A DNA stretch of 64,000 nucleotides from JBIOJM01 sp044450785 (GCA_044450785.1 JBIOJM010000012.1:1-64000), one strand, 5' to 3'; counted from the first letter of the stretch, positions 1 through 9,691 are shown. Made by a program: numbers and translations. The notes: generated from the sequence alone by a model not told the origin.

Positions 1-694
1 GGCCTCTTCCCGGTCAATAGCTCGTAGAAGACAACGCCCAGGCTGAAGATGTCGGAGCGCCCATCGAGCCGGTGTCCCTCGCCCCGTGCCTGCTCCGGGC
101 TCATGTAGGCGGGCGTCCCGGCGAAGCCCGGCCCCTTGCCGTAGTCCTCCCCTTGAGCGCAAGCCCGAAGTCCGCGACACACGGCTTTCCCGAAGCATCG
201 ATCAGGATGTTGGCGGGTTTGATATCCCGATGGACCAGCCCCCGGGTGTGGGCGTAGTGAAGAGCCTCGGCAACCATGGCGATCAGTTCCGCTGATTCAC
301 GGAACCCGGGGCGATCTTCCCGGAGCTTGGTTGCCAGATCGCTGCCTTCGAGGAACTTGGAAACGACGTAGCAGAGACCATCGTCGGTACGGCCCACGTC
401 GTACACAGGCACGATGTTCGGGTGTTCGAGCTTGGCGAGAATCTTCGCTTCCTTGAGATACGCTTCCAGGTCCTTGGCCGAGGAGATCCGCTCTGGGTTC
501 GGCACCTTGATCGCCACGGGGCGGTCGAGCTCGTCGTCATGAGCCAGATCGACTCGACCGAAGCCGCCCTTTCCAAGCAACCTGATCACCCGATATTGGC
601 CGATTTGAGACGGATCACTAACCGGGAACGGGGCCGAGTCGCTCGGAACGAGCGTTGGTGGCAGAGGCTCGTCAGATTCTTGATTCTGATCCAT
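1..694 (-). pseudogene. Ser/Thr protein kinase, 3' end off the window, apparent frameshift
   Basis: The ATG at 694 opens a protein starting MDQNQESDEP. After a short acidic leader comes a Hanks-type kinase domain with glycine loop GKGGFGRV, VAIK lysine, HRDIKPAN catalytic loop and DFGLAL Mg-binding motif. Just after DFGLAL, at a run of four C on the + strand (149-152), the frame breaks. The other frame continues with the activation segment GTPAYMSPEQARGEG and then GRSDIFSLGVVFYELLTGK to the left edge. One missing base in the homopolymer would restore a normal planctomycete kinase, so this is either a sequencing indel or a real frameshift. A longer in-frame start at 805 would run into the neighbouring gene and adds no homologous sequence. 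Kinase identity is secure; whether it is functional is not. Confidence 0.8.
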
Positions 695-801
695 CACTGA
701 ACCGTAATCGGCGTCGATGCCGCTTGGGTTTGACCTGCCGGCGCTATTGTCGCATCGTAAGGAAGTGATCGTCGAAGCGGGACGCGGACCGTGGCGCCGG
801 T

Positions 802-1239
802 TCACTCGATTTCATAAATCGCACCGCGGGGATCACGGGGAATGACACGTTGGGCCACGCAGTCCACGAGCAGGTCGAGGTCTTCGAGCACGATCGCGCC
901 GATGAGCGCCGTCTCGCGTTTCGGTTCGCTGATAGCCGTGAAGATTCCATCGCGGCCGAGGAGCTGGACGAAGACCCCTTTGATCTCTCGGCGCTGGGCG
1001 CGGCGGCCGTCGGCGTAACGAACCTTGACGTTATCGCCGAGCGGCAGGCCCAGCCGTTTCACGATGGCCTGCGGCAGCACCAGCTTCGTCGCCCCGGAAT
1101 CGACCATGCCCCGGATCGTTTCCCGACGCACCTGATCCGGCTGCAGCAGGCCTCGGCGCACCAGGGCCAGGTCCTCGTAGTTGGCAACCTCGAGCTCGAC
1201 GCTGACGCGTCCCACGCGCTTGGCTCCTTCGGCTGGCAT
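802..1239 (-). CDS. Retropepsin-like aspartyl protease family protein
   Basis: 145 aa. The start at 1239 (MPAEGAKRVGRV) is chosen because GGAAGGAG lies 7 nt upstream; the longer open frame to 1476 reads through a REP palindrome and is not credible. Residues about 50-62 hold MVDSGATKLVLP, the D-S/T-G active-site pattern of clan AA aspartic proteases, preceded by the usual beta-strand region. The rest (RREIKGVFVQLLGRDGIFTAI, LIGAIVLEDLDLLVD) follows single-domain retropepsin-like proteins common in planctomycetes and cyanobacteria, which act as dimers. No signal peptide is visible, so it is probably cytoplasmic. The substrate is unknown. It lies close downstream of the frame of the next leftward gene, but no functional link is evident. 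Confidence 0.7.
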   Translation of the reverse strand: MPAEGAKRVGRVSVELEVANYEDLALVRRGLLQPDQVRRETIRGMVDSGATKLVLPQAIVKRLGLPLGDNVKVRYADGRRAQRREIKGVFVQLLGRDGIFTAISEPKRETALIGAIVLEDLDLLVDCVAQRVIPRDPRGAIYEIE

Positions 1240-1421
1240 GGCCCTGCTCCTTCCGGTGGCGCAATGATAATTGTCCCGGCTCGTTGAATGATACGCGGAT
1301 GGACGAAACCGAACAACAAAACCACACGGAGCCACGTGACCGCACCGGCCGAGACCGACACCGCCCAAGGCTGGCGGCCGAATCAGGCGACCATAAGGCG
1401 CCCAGCGGATGGAAATGCAAC

Positions 1422-1448
1422 GTAGGACGGATTGGCAATCCGTCCTAC
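1422..1448. repeat. REP palindrome
   Basis: 13-bp arms GTAGGACGGATTG and CAATCCGTCCTAC separated by one base form a perfect hairpin in the gap between two minus-strand genes. Palindromes of this kind are dispersed in planctomycete genomes and are typical REP sequences; here it could also stop transcription of the gene ending at 1477. Confidence 0.65.
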
Positions 1449-1476
1449 AAACATTGCGTGCTGGGTATGTTTCCAT

Positions 1477-2268
1477 TCACAGGTCGCCCAAGAGCCGCCC
1501 ATCCCGAATTTCCCACCCCCGCCAGATCTGCGCCGCCTGGCGGTGATGATGTCGCAGCCAGATTGTCGCCTCGTCCAGGCGGCGCTCGCGCTCCTCTCTC
1601 GGCGCCGTCAGCGTGGCCAGCAGCATCGAGGCAAGCTCGCCGTTCTCGTCCCGAACCTGGGCCGCTTCATCGAGCGCATCAGTCTGCCGCGGTTCCGTGC
1701 CCGATCGGAGTGCGAGTGAGCAGTCTGCCCACAGGCCGATCATCGGGTCGGCGTGTTTGGCCAGCTCATCGAGTGCCTCCCTGGGGATCGCGTAGCCTCG
1801 TGCCGCCCCGTACGCCAGCCTGCGCGCCAGTAACAGTCGCAACCAATGGGGCCAGTCGGGACTGCGTGCCGCGGTCAAGGCATATCCCCGTGGATCTCGT
1901 GCGACGGCATCGGTCGAAACGGCCTCCGCCAGCAGATATCGAGCCAGGACCGGCAGGTCTCGCCGCAGACACGTCTCCAGCAACTGGCTGTCGCTCACTC
2001 TTTGATCGCGGCTGAGTCGAAACGCGGCCTGGAGACGGTCCGTCTCCGATCGTCGCGAGTCGTGAAGCGTGTAGATGTCCGCCCAGATGGTGCGGTGACT
2101 CCAGACGGCATGAGCGAACCAGCCAACCAGAGCGAGCACCACGACCAGCCCGGCGATGCCGAGATAATACAATCCGCCGTACTTTTCGCGCTGGCTGCGG
2201 GCCGGAACTGCGGCGTTCAGGATCGGCAGTTTCGGGAATCCGTTCGGACGCTCGCCGAAAACGCTCAA
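1477..2268 (-). CDS. Hypothetical single-pass membrane protein
   Basis: 263 aa from a TTG start at 2268, preceded by GAGGT 7 nt upstream. A basic N-terminus (SQREKYGG) leads into one membrane helix at about residues 33-55 (YYLGIAGLVVVLALVGWFAHAV). The remainder is a helical, charged domain with repeated Leu/Ala/Arg patterns, perhaps HEAT- or TPR-like, but no family is recognised. It lies 39 bp downstream of the radical SAM gene on the same strand and may share its transcript. A REP palindrome sits just beyond its stop codon. Function unknown. Confidence 0.6.
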   Translation of the reverse strand: MSVFGERPNGFPKLPILNAAVPARSQREKYGGLYYLGIAGLVVVLALVGWFAHAVWSHRTIWADIYTLHDSRRSETDRLQAAFRLSRDQRVSDSQLLETCLRRDLPVLARYLLAEAVSTDAVARDPRGYALTAARSPDWPHWLRLLLARRLAYGAARGYAIPREALDELAKHADPMIGLWADCSLALRSGTEPRQTDALDEAAQVRDENGELASMLLATLTAPREERERRLDEATIWLRHHHRQAAQIWRGWEIRDGRLLGDL

Positions 2269-2307
2269 CGGTCAGACCTCAAAACAACATGCGACTTCGG
2301 GATTCGT

Positions 2308-3867
2308 TCACCACGAATTGACGAGCTGCCGTTCGGTGGAGACCATGCGGACGGCGAGTTGATGGGCATGGTAATGCATCGTCAAGTGGAACACATAGGA
2401 GAGAATCAATCCGGGGCGGCGGTGGACCTTCAAGAACCGCCAGAGCCGCTTCCGGTACTCGCGTTTGAGCTCCGGTTCGCGGACGCGGATCATCAAACGC
2501 ATGAAGAGCCCGATCGCCTGGAGCAAGAGGACGCCCTGAGCGGGCATGAGGCGGGGCAAGCTCAGCCAGGAATGCAACTTGAAGATGCCGATGTCGAACG
2601 ACGGCTGGAGGTACAACGCTTCGGTCCTCTCGAAGTAGGCTTCGGGCTCGTAAAGTTCGTTCAGAACGCGGATGTAGCCGTCGAGCAGCTCGTCGCGGCT
2701 CATCGACAGGGGGACGACGTTCGTGCCGTATTCGTACGGTTCCGTGAGGTCGAGCCGCCCGTCGGCCGCCAGCCTGTCATAAAGCGGCGTCTTGGGAATC
2801 GCAAACAGCATGCCGCTCATCGAGAACGAGATTCGCGCATCCTGAATGAACTGGATCTGGCGATCGAAGATCCCCTCGTCGTCGTGGTCGAAGCCCATGA
2901 TCATCCCGCACCAGACTTCCATCCCCGCGTCCTGGATGCGATGAACTTTTTCGAGGAGCGTCCCCCCGGTGCGGACGTTCTGATACTTCTTGGCCTCGCG
3001 GAGCGCGTCCTCGCTCGGGCTTTCGATGCCGATAAAGGTGGCGACGAAGTTGGCCTCGACCATCAAGTGCATCAGCTCGGCGTCGTCCGCCAGATCGATC
3101 GAGGCTTCGGTGAAGAGGGTCAGCGGGTAGTTCTTTCGCTTCTGCCAGGCGATCACCTCGCGGAGGACCTCCTTGATCGCCTTCTTGTTGCCGATCAGGT
3201 TATCGTCGACGACAAAGGCGATCCGAATGCCTGTCTCGAGCAATGCCTCGAGCTCGACCAAGACCTGCGCGCTGGTCTTGATTCGAGGGCGGCGGCCGAA
3301 GGTGACGATGATGTCGCAAAACTCGCACTGAAACGGGCAACCGCGCGAGAACTGCAGGCTGCCGAAAGCATAGTGCCGCATCTTGAGCAGGTCGAACCGC
3401 GGCGCCGGCACCTTGGTCATGTCGGTCTTTTCGGCCTGCTCGTACCGGAGTTGATGGAGCCCCTGCCGCCGTTCGCTCAAGAACCGCGGCCAGGTCTCCT
3501 CGGCCTCGCCGACGAAAATCACGTCGGCGAGCTCGGCAAAAGCGTCTTCCTGGACCGTCACCCACGGGCCGCCCACCACGCAAAAACACCCGCGCCGCTT
3601 CAGCTCGATCAAGACCTCCTTCATGCGAAACCGTTGCACGCTCAACCCCGTCACGCCCACGATATCGGCCCGCTCGCAGCGGTCCCAATCGATGGGCTCG
3701 ACGCTCTCGTCCATGAGCGTGATGGTGTGCTCTTCGGGAGTCAGCGCGGCCAAGAGCGGCAGGCAGGCCACCGGCAGATTGGCCCGTTTGCCGAGGAACG
3801 GCAAGGCATACTCCATTCCCCAGTACGACACCTCGAACCGAGGGTTGATGAGTACAATATCCGCCAT
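2308..3867 (-). CDS. B12-binding domain radical SAM protein
   Basis: 519 aa. Residues 1-130 form a Rossmann-like cobalamin-binding domain (MADIVLINPRF start, VGVTGLSVQR, CVVGGPWVTV, VGEAEETW). Residues 165-370 are the radical SAM core with the CxxxCxxC cluster-binding motif CPFQCEFC at 177-184. The C-terminal third looks like the DUF4070 region seen with B12-radical SAM enzymes. Known members include hopanoid and lipid methylases and ring-modifying enzymes, so a methyl transfer or C-C chemistry on a hydrophobic substrate is possible, but the substrate cannot be told. It uses a [4Fe-4S] cluster with SAM and probably cobalamin. ATG start at 3867; probably cotranscribed with the membrane protein gene downstream. 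Confidence 0.85.
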   Translation of the reverse strand: MADIVLINPRFEVSYWGMEYALPFLGKRANLPVACLPLLAALTPEEHTITLMDESVEPIDWDRCERADIVGVTGLSVQRFRMKEVLIELKRRGCFCVVGGPWVTVQEDAFAELADVIFVGEAEETWPRFLSERRQGLHQLRYEQAEKTDMTKVPAPRFDLLKMRHYAFGSLQFSRGCPFQCEFCDIIVTFGRRPRIKTSAQVLVELEALLETGIRIAFVVDDNLIGNKKAIKEVLREVIAWQKRKNYPLTLFTEASIDLADDAELMHLMVEANFVATFIGIESPSEDALREAKKYQNVRTGGTLLEKVHRIQDAGMEVWCGMIMGFDHDDEGIFDRQIQFIQDARISFSMSGMLFAIPKTPLYDRLAADGRLDLTEPYEYGTNVVPLSMSRDELLDGYIRVLNELYEPEAYFERTEALYLQPSFDIGIFKLHSWLSLPRLMPAQGVLLLQAIGLFMRLMIRVREPELKREYRKRLWRFLKVHRRPGLILSYVFHLTMHYHAHQLAVRMVSTERQLVNSW

Positions 3868-4051
3868 CGGTGGACGAGCTCCCTGAACGCCAAAGCGCGT
3901 GGACAGCCATCGATCACCTGAGATGATCCAGGATGAATGTTAGCCTAAGATGGAAGCTTCTCCTAGCGGCTTGTCACGATGATTTCGTTTTCGTCGACGC
4001 AGCCGCTCGCCAATCCCGCACGCTGGCCGGAAATGGCCAGGTGTGACAGCG

Positions 4052-4120
4052 AAAAGCGGATAAGTCCAATGACTCTTCGACGACCTCCAGTGAACCTGAT
4101 TATTGGACTTATCCCCTTTT
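4052..4120. repeat. Imperfect inverted repeat in a 334-bp intergenic gap
   Basis: Arms at 4052-4073 and 4099-4120 are reverse complements at 19 of 22 positions, with a perfect 13-bp core GGATAAGTCCAAT / ATTGGACTTATCC. The loop is about 25 nt. The rest of 3868-4201, between two divergently transcribed genes, shows no gene. The element has no T-run, so it looks more like a small palindromic repeat or regulatory dyad than a terminator. Confidence 0.55.
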
Positions 4121-4201
4121 CCCCGCATTCCGACCTCGACGTCCGGATTGCGCTTGGGTTAAGATGATGTACGATTAACCAGCCATGATTCGACGTGCCG
4201 A

Positions 4202-5212
4202 ATGACCTCTAATCACGCCAGTCCAAACCCGCCGGTTCCACCATTCGAGCCGCATCCCTGGCTCCAGGGAGCGCATCGCCAGACGATCGTGGGACGATAT
4301 TGGGGCGGCGAGCGGCAATGGCTAGAGGCGACGACGCACCAGATCGAGCTGCCTGACGGAGATCGGCTTGTCGCGCTGGAAACGGTCCCGGACGGGTGGC
4401 AAGGAACGCGACCGACGGCCGTGCTCGTGCATGGCCTGGCGGGTTGTGCCGAGGCGTCGTACGTGGTCCGCCTGGGCCGCCGGCTCCTTCAGCAAGGGAT
4501 CAGGGTGGTCCGGATCAACCTGCGCGGGGCAGGTTCCGGCTTCGGGCTGGCCCGGGGCATCTATCACGCGGGGCGGAGCGAAGATCTGCGGGAAGTCGTC
4601 GCATGGCTGCAAAGGCGGACCGAGGGCGAGGCCTCGCCCATCGGCTTGGTCGGCTTTTCACTCGGCGGTAACCTGGTCTTGAAGCTTGCGGCCGAAGCCG
4701 CGGAATCTCCCGTTGGTGGACTCGATTGCGTGCTGGCGGCCAATCCCCCTATCGATCTGGCGAATTGTGCCCGGCAGATGCTGCGGCCCGAGAATCGGCT
4801 CTATGACTGGAACTTCGTCCGCTGGATGCGCGCCGTTATCGTCCGGCTCCATCAACGCTTTCCCGAGCTTGGCCCTCCGCGCCTGGAGGGGGTGAAGACA
4901 CTCTACGACTTCGACGATCGCTACACGGCACCTCGTTGCGGTTTTCGCTCGGCGGACGACTATTACGAGCGGTGTAATCTCCTGACCTCGCTCGTGCGGA
5001 TCCAGGTTCCCGGTCTGATCGTCCATGCGATGGACGACCCCTTCGTCACATACGCGCCGTTCCTCAGCGTCGAGAGACCGCCTGACCTATCGCTGGAGCT
5101 GCTCCAGCACGGTGGGCACCTGGGTTATCTGAGCCATAAGCCGTGGCTGGGCGACCGCCGCTGGCTGGACTCGCGGCTGGCGACCTGGCTGGCGAGACGG
5201 TGGACCGACTGA
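4202..5212 (+). CDS. YheT-family alpha/beta hydrolase
   Basis: 336 aa. The order of motifs fits the YheT/UPF0017 alpha/beta hydrolase family: FEPHPWLQGAHRQTI near the N-terminus, TAVLVHGLAG (oxyanion region, about 76-85), INLRGAGSGFG, the nucleophile elbow GFSLGGN (about 153-159, Ser nucleophile), VLAANPPIDL, the acid region HAMDDPFVT and the catalytic His in LLQHGGHLGYL near residue 310. Length matches the family. These are cytoplasmic esterase-like enzymes with poorly defined substrates. It stands alone between divergent and convergent neighbours. The ATG at 4202 follows a weak ribosome-binding region. Confidence 0.85.
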   Translation: MTSNHASPNPPVPPFEPHPWLQGAHRQTIVGRYWGGERQWLEATTHQIELPDGDRLVALETVPDGWQGTRPTAVLVHGLAGCAEASYVVRLGRRLLQQGIRVVRINLRGAGSGFGLARGIYHAGRSEDLREVVAWLQRRTEGEASPIGLVGFSLGGNLVLKLAAEAAESPVGGLDCVLAANPPIDLANCARQMLRPENRLYDWNFVRWMRAVIVRLHQRFPELGPPRLEGVKTLYDFDDRYTAPRCGFRSADDYYERCNLLTSLVRIQVPGLIVHAMDDPFVTYAPFLSVERPPDLSLELLQHGGHLGYLSHKPWLGDRRWLDSRLATWLARRWTD

Positions 5213-5261
5213 CTTTCGATTTTGGATTCTGCGCTGAGTGCAGCGTCAGTCGCGCGCGGGA

Positions 5262-5888
5262 TCATTTCGGCGGGATGCGATGTTTGGGGCGCTTGGGGAT
5301 GTCACCACGGAGGAAGCCGGCCAATTCCTCCGGGTCGTCAAAGTTCAGCTCGAAGGGGACCCATTCGCCGGTCGACTCATCGAGAGTCGCGGCCTCGGTC
5401 GTACCCTTGAGGTCCATACTTGGATCACACCATATCAGGCGATCGTCCTCGTTGGTAAAGCCGTGGCCATCCCACTGGCCGATGCCGCCGACGGCATCGC
5501 GCAGCGCCGAGCGGACGGCATAAACCGCATCCTCCGCATCGGCACGGCCGACGATGGCTTCGGGGTAGATCCGAATTGCGTAGATCGCGCGGATCGTCTC
5601 CAAGTGGTCGCTGAGCCAGCGCACGGCGGACGGAGGACCGCCGGCATCGAGGCTGTCGATGAACTCGGCGACTTCCTCGGCACCGAGGGTATTGGGCCCG
5701 ACGGGATTGCGCTCGATCGTCGCCCACACATTCTGCAAGACGCCAGGCTCGGGGCCGATCGCCAGGTAATTGCCCAGCACCCCGGGATGATCGACCGACC
5801 AGATCGCAACGTAAGGGACGGCCCGCTGCAGAGTCGCCAGCGGAATATCCCGGTCGTTGACAGTCAAGAGGCGTACGTAGTCACCCAT
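5262..5888 (-). CDS. Hypothetical protein
   Basis: 208 aa, no signal peptide or membrane helix. The start is ATG 5888, with GGAATCGG a few bases upstream. Its central part (residues about 68-120) contains VAEFIDSLDAGGPP, SDHLETIRAIYAIRIYP and VGRADAEDAVYAVRSAL; the C-terminal third is acidic (FELNFDDPEELAGF). Good third-position GC and convergence with the hydrolase upstream support it as a real gene. No family recognised, no function proposed. Confidence 0.55.
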   Translation of the reverse strand: MGDYVRLLTVNDRDIPLATLQRAVPYVAIWSVDHPGVLGNYLAIGPEPGVLQNVWATIERNPVGPNTLGAEEVAEFIDSLDAGGPPSAVRWLSDHLETIRAIYAIRIYPEAIVGRADAEDAVYAVRSALRDAVGGIGQWDGHGFTNEDDRLIWCDPSMDLKGTTEAATLDESTGEWVPFELNFDDPEELAGFLRGDIPKRPKHRIPPK

Positions 5889-6208
5889 CGGCCGATTCCG
5901 TCACCAGGTGTCCTGAGCGAGCCACAGAGCCTCGCGCCGTCGGAGGCAGGGAGGGAGGGTCGGCGTTGGGTGCGCCTGCCCATGCCACGGACCAGACTGG
6001 TGCCCGAAAGCCTCGCAAAAAATAGAGTAGCAACGCACCATCGATCATGCAAGGGATAAGGAACACCAGAACATCTTGGAGTGGTCAGCGGTCGTCCCCG
6101 GCGAGACCGGCGTCGATGGCAGCGCGCCCGGCGAGCCTGGCGTCGTCGTTCCGTCCACTCAGGATCGACAGGAGGGTTGGAACGGGTGTCCATCAGGACG
6201 GTCTCCAC
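5889..6208. other. Intergenic stretch without a convincing gene
   Basis: The only open frames here are Arg-rich and short, with no ribosome-binding site or recognisable motif. Nothing further is supported. Confidence 0.5.
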
Positions 6209-9200
6209 TCAATCCAGCCGGGGAGGCGAACTCTGCTCGAGCCGGCGAGCGGCCTTCTTCTGGAGGCGTTGCTCGCGGCGCTGGTCGCGGAGCCGCTGGC
6301 GTTCTTCGGCCGCCCCAGGCTTCGGCTGGTCGGGTGTCACGACACGAGGGGGTGGAGGCAAGGCCCCAGGGCGGCCGGGTGCGGACCGCCCGCCAAACGG
6401 TTGTCCCGGGATTCCTTGCAAGAGCCGCTGCAAGCCGCTCAATCCCGCTTCCATCGAGCCTTGCAGCAAGTCCGTCCCGATTCCCTTCCACCGTTCCTTC
6501 ATGGCTTCCCCGTCGATCTTGGGATTCGTCAGGGTGCCGCGAATCGGGACCTCGAACCGAGCCGTCTGGAGGATCGGTGTGAGGATCGGCACGTCGGAAC
6601 CGGGCGGGTTCAGCGAGAATCGGGCGACCAGGTCCAGATTCTTGTCGAAGTCGACCGAGCCATCCAGGCCGATCGAGGCCAGATTGGCCACGGGAATGAC
6701 CAGCCCCTTTTGGTAGACCTTGCGTCCGGTGATGCGGACCGAGATCGGGTCACGAATCACGACCAATGGCTTTCGTTCTTTCTGGAAGACGGAGAGCAAC
6801 TGATCGGCCAAATGCCCGGGCATGAATCGGACGTTGTCGAAGAGCACATCGCCCTTGATGAGGGCCTCCGCATCGGGCACCGCCAGGATGGGAAAGACCG
6901 CTTCGGCCAGCTCGACCGATACCCGGCCCTGGACGCGGGTGGCACCATCCAGGACGGGGGCGGCGAACGACAGGACCCGGTGCGAGACTTCGTCGTTGAT
7001 GATCGCCCCGCTCAGTTTCGATGACGGTCCCAGGCGGAGCCAGGTCGATCCGCTCTGGTCTCGAACAAACTCCGGCTCGAGGTAGAGCGCGCCGCCGTTC
7101 AGCGTGCCCTCGATGGGATCGATCCGAAGCCGCCCTGCCTCGGCCCGCGCGACCACGGGCACTTCGCCCAGTCGCATTCCGAAGACGTCGAGCTCATCGA
7201 TCTGGACGCCGAGCTCGCCCTGGAACGAGCCAAGCTGATCGATCGCCGCGAGGTCCGAGATCGGCCCGGCGATTCGCCAGGCACTCGGCCGCCCCGCGAT
7301 CCGGGCATTCGGCTCGACCTTCTGGGCCAGGACCGTGCCGATCGCTTTCCAGTCGGGATTGAGCGATCCCGCGAGGTCGACGTCGGCACGAGTGGTCAGG
7401 TCGCGAACGACGCCGGCTCCATCGACCTTGAGGTACGGGGCTCGCAGCCCCAGTTCGGTCAGCTCGAGCCGATCGGAGCGCGGCGCGTAATTCGCCTTCA
7501 AGCCAAGAACCACGTTTCCGCCAAGTGCAGCTCGCGAGCCCGGGCCGGCGGTCCGAGCCGGGTCGTGGAGCTCGAGCCGAACTCCGAGATTCCAGAGATC
7601 ACCATCGGGACGAGCCCGCACCAGGGTGTCGAGCTGGCCGTTCCACTCTTTCGTGTTCGGCGACAGGAAGCCGCCAATCGATGCGAGATCCACGTTCGCG
7701 GCCACCTCGATCTGGGTCGCCCCGAGGGATTTCAGCCCGTTGATCCGCACTCTCTGGTTACCGGAAAGCCAGGAGTCCCGCTCGGTCGGAGCGCGCGGCC
7801 GGCCGGCCGTGGATTCAACCACCAGCTCATCGATCCGGGGATCATAGCGGCCCCTGCCGGCCCAGTGGATCGCTTGATCGTGGCCGGGGCGGGCCCCTCC
7901 TTCCGCGCGACGAACGAGTGCGAGCGCGATTGGCTCGGCCGTCCAGGTCCTCCGGTCCCACATCGCCTTCAGCTCTCCTTCGACGCGCTCTGGCCGGCCG
8001 CTCCGGTGAAACTGGGCCTGACCTCGACCGCTCATGGCAAGATTCCCGGTCGCGTCGTGCCGCACCTGCAACTGGACGAGGTCGGGATCGCTCCGGGCCC
8101 GGAGCGAAGCGTCAGTCCAGTCCAGCGGCCACCCCGAGGGCGCCGCTTTACCGTTGACCTCTCCATCGAAGGTTAGTTCATCACGCCGGATCTGCTCGAG
8201 AATCGATAAACCATCGATGCGAAGCCGGCGAAATGTGCCGCTGGCCTGCGCCTGGAAGCCCTGACCATGCCGTCGATAACGCGCATCGAGCTTTCCTTCT
8301 CCGGAGAACACGATCGGGCCGAGATCGATCCAATCACGGAACCGCTCGCGGAATGCGGCGAGGTCGAGAGTGGCGGCAAGCGCGACGCCGCCGTCGAGGT
8401 CTCCGTGGCCGGTCGCGGTCAGGAATGGCGTCCGGAGCTCGAGGCGTTCGAGCGTCGCGGCCGGTCCGTCCCGGTGGAGTTTCGCGGTGAGTGTGGCCGG
8501 CTCCGGCAACGTCAGCCTTTTTTTGCCTTGCAGCGCGACGAGGTCCGAGACCTTGCCGGTGACGTTCCAGTCTTCCTCGAGCCCCTTCGTGCCCGAATGG
8601 AGCTCCGCGCGGAGTCGAGCCGATCCGCGCTCGACGCGGAGATCGTCGCGCAGGCGCAAGGTCCCCGGCAGTTGCCTGGACAGGACCGCCAGGTCGACCG
8701 CCCCCTGGAACCAGGCGCCCTGTTCCGGCGTGGAAGGGATGGTGCCTTGCCCCTCGAGCGAGCCCAGGGGCGATGTCAGCTCGAGTTGATCGATCGTCCA
8801 GCCGCCGTCGCCGCCTGCGACCTTCCAGCGTGCGCGTGTCGTATCCAGATGAATCGTGTCGGACGCCAGGAGGTCGCCGATGGCAACCAGGTCGGTGACG
8901 GTCGCATCACCGGTGAGCAGCAACCGGCCCGAGCGCCGCTGAGCGTCGAGACTGCCGCTGAAATCTCCGCGCGACTCAATGACCGAGTTTGCCAGCGTCC
9001 ACGGCCACCGCGTTCCCTTGAGTGACAGCGTCAGGTCGTTGCGCCCCGATGGGTCAATCTCGGCCCGGCTGTAATTTCCCGCGATCTCGAGCCGGCCGGG
9101 CCCTCCGGCTTCCTTGTCCCGAGCCAACTGGATGGCCCAGGTGATCGGTTGAGAATCCATCGAAAGGTCGATCGTGACGTCAGCGTGGTGGGCAACGACC

Positions 9201-9691
9201 GGTTCCGGGAACGCCGGGTCGCGGAATCGAAGGCGTCCGTTCACGATCCGGATCACCAGCCTCTTTCGTGGATGTTCAACGATGACCGGCTTGAGCGTTT
9301 CCAGAAGGTCGACCTTGCCGTCGGCGAAGCGCTCGATGTCCAGGTCGCCTTGCTGGAATGTGAGCGTCGCTCCGCTCGGCTGGGCGAGCAAGATCTGCCC
9401 GAGGTTCCACTGGAAAACGGCCTTCGGCGCGGCCAGAACAGGGTCGCCCTGGGCATCGCGGAGCACAAAATCTGCGATCTGCGTCGGCTGAAACCAGGAC
9501 AGGCGGATCGCGCTGAACTCCACCGAGCCGGGGGCCATGATTGCATTGGCCGCGGCAGCCAGCCGCCGTTGCACGATCGGCCAGCCCAGAATCCAAGGCA
9601 GCGCCGCGATCAGCCCCGCGCCGATGAGAAGAACCACGAGCACCGGCAGCCGCCAGCGCCGGCGAGCCCGGTCACGACCCGTTTTCGTCAT
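6209..9691 (-). CDS. AsmA-like membrane-anchored protein
   Basis: 1160 aa from ATG 9691 (MTKTGRDRARRRWR); the longer frame to 9940 would overlap the divergent MFS gene and has no supporting features. One N-terminal helix (LPVLVVLLIGAGLIAALPWIL) anchors a very long beta-rich region full of alternating strand patterns (LRLRDDL, VQGRVSVELAEAVFP, ISVRITGRKVYQKGLVIPVANL), as in AsmA/TamB-type bridge proteins. The AsmA C-terminal-like sequence TLTNPKIDGEAMKERW is followed by a Pro-rich linker and a basic coiled tail (RLRDQRREQRLQKKAARR). AsmA-like proteins span the periplasm and help move lipids to the outer membrane; that role is inferred from family. Divergent from the transporter at 9901. Confidence 0.7.
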   Translation of the reverse strand: MTKTGRDRARRRWRLPVLVVLLIGAGLIAALPWILGWPIVQRRLAAAANAIMAPGSVEFSAIRLSWFQPTQIADFVLRDAQGDPVLAAPKAVFQWNLGQILLAQPSGATLTFQQGDLDIERFADGKVDLLETLKPVIVEHPRKRLVIRIVNGRLRFRDPAFPEPVVAHHADVTIDLSMDSQPITWAIQLARDKEAGGPGRLEIAGNYSRAEIDPSGRNDLTLSLKGTRWPWTLANSVIESRGDFSGSLDAQRRSGRLLLTGDATVTDLVAIGDLLASDTIHLDTTRARWKVAGGDGGWTIDQLELTSPLGSLEGQGTIPSTPEQGAWFQGAVDLAVLSRQLPGTLRLRDDLRVERGSARLRAELHSGTKGLEEDWNVTGKVSDLVALQGKKRLTLPEPATLTAKLHRDGPAATLERLELRTPFLTATGHGDLDGGVALAATLDLAAFRERFRDWIDLGPIVFSGEGKLDARYRRHGQGFQAQASGTFRRLRIDGLSILEQIRRDELTFDGEVNGKAAPSGWPLDWTDASLRARSDPDLVQLQVRHDATGNLAMSGRGQAQFHRSGRPERVEGELKAMWDRRTWTAEPIALALVRRAEGGARPGHDQAIHWAGRGRYDPRIDELVVESTAGRPRAPTERDSWLSGNQRVRINGLKSLGATQIEVAANVDLASIGGFLSPNTKEWNGQLDTLVRARPDGDLWNLGVRLELHDPARTAGPGSRAALGGNVVLGLKANYAPRSDRLELTELGLRAPYLKVDGAGVVRDLTTRADVDLAGSLNPDWKAIGTVLAQKVEPNARIAGRPSAWRIAGPISDLAAIDQLGSFQGELGVQIDELDVFGMRLGEVPVVARAEAGRLRIDPIEGTLNGGALYLEPEFVRDQSGSTWLRLGPSSKLSGAIINDEVSHRVLSFAAPVLDGATRVQGRVSVELAEAVFPILAVPDAEALIKGDVLFDNVRFMPGHLADQLLSVFQKERKPLVVIRDPISVRITGRKVYQKGLVIPVANLASIGLDGSVDFDKNLDLVARFSLNPPGSDVPILTPILQTARFEVPIRGTLTNPKIDGEAMKERWKGIGTDLLQGSMEAGLSGLQRLLQGIPGQPFGGRSAPGRPGALPPPPRVVTPDQPKPGAAEERQRLRDQRREQRLQKKAARRLEQSSPPRLD

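Noticed and set aside
802..1476. 224-aa version of the aspartyl protease
   Set aside because: The extra 79 residues translate a REP palindrome and intergenic DNA; a good ribosome-binding site supports the start at 1239.
1846..3921. A 691-codon open frame on the plus strand
   Set aside because: It is antisense to the radical SAM gene and the membrane-protein gene, has no ribosome-binding site and no motif; a high-GC shadow.
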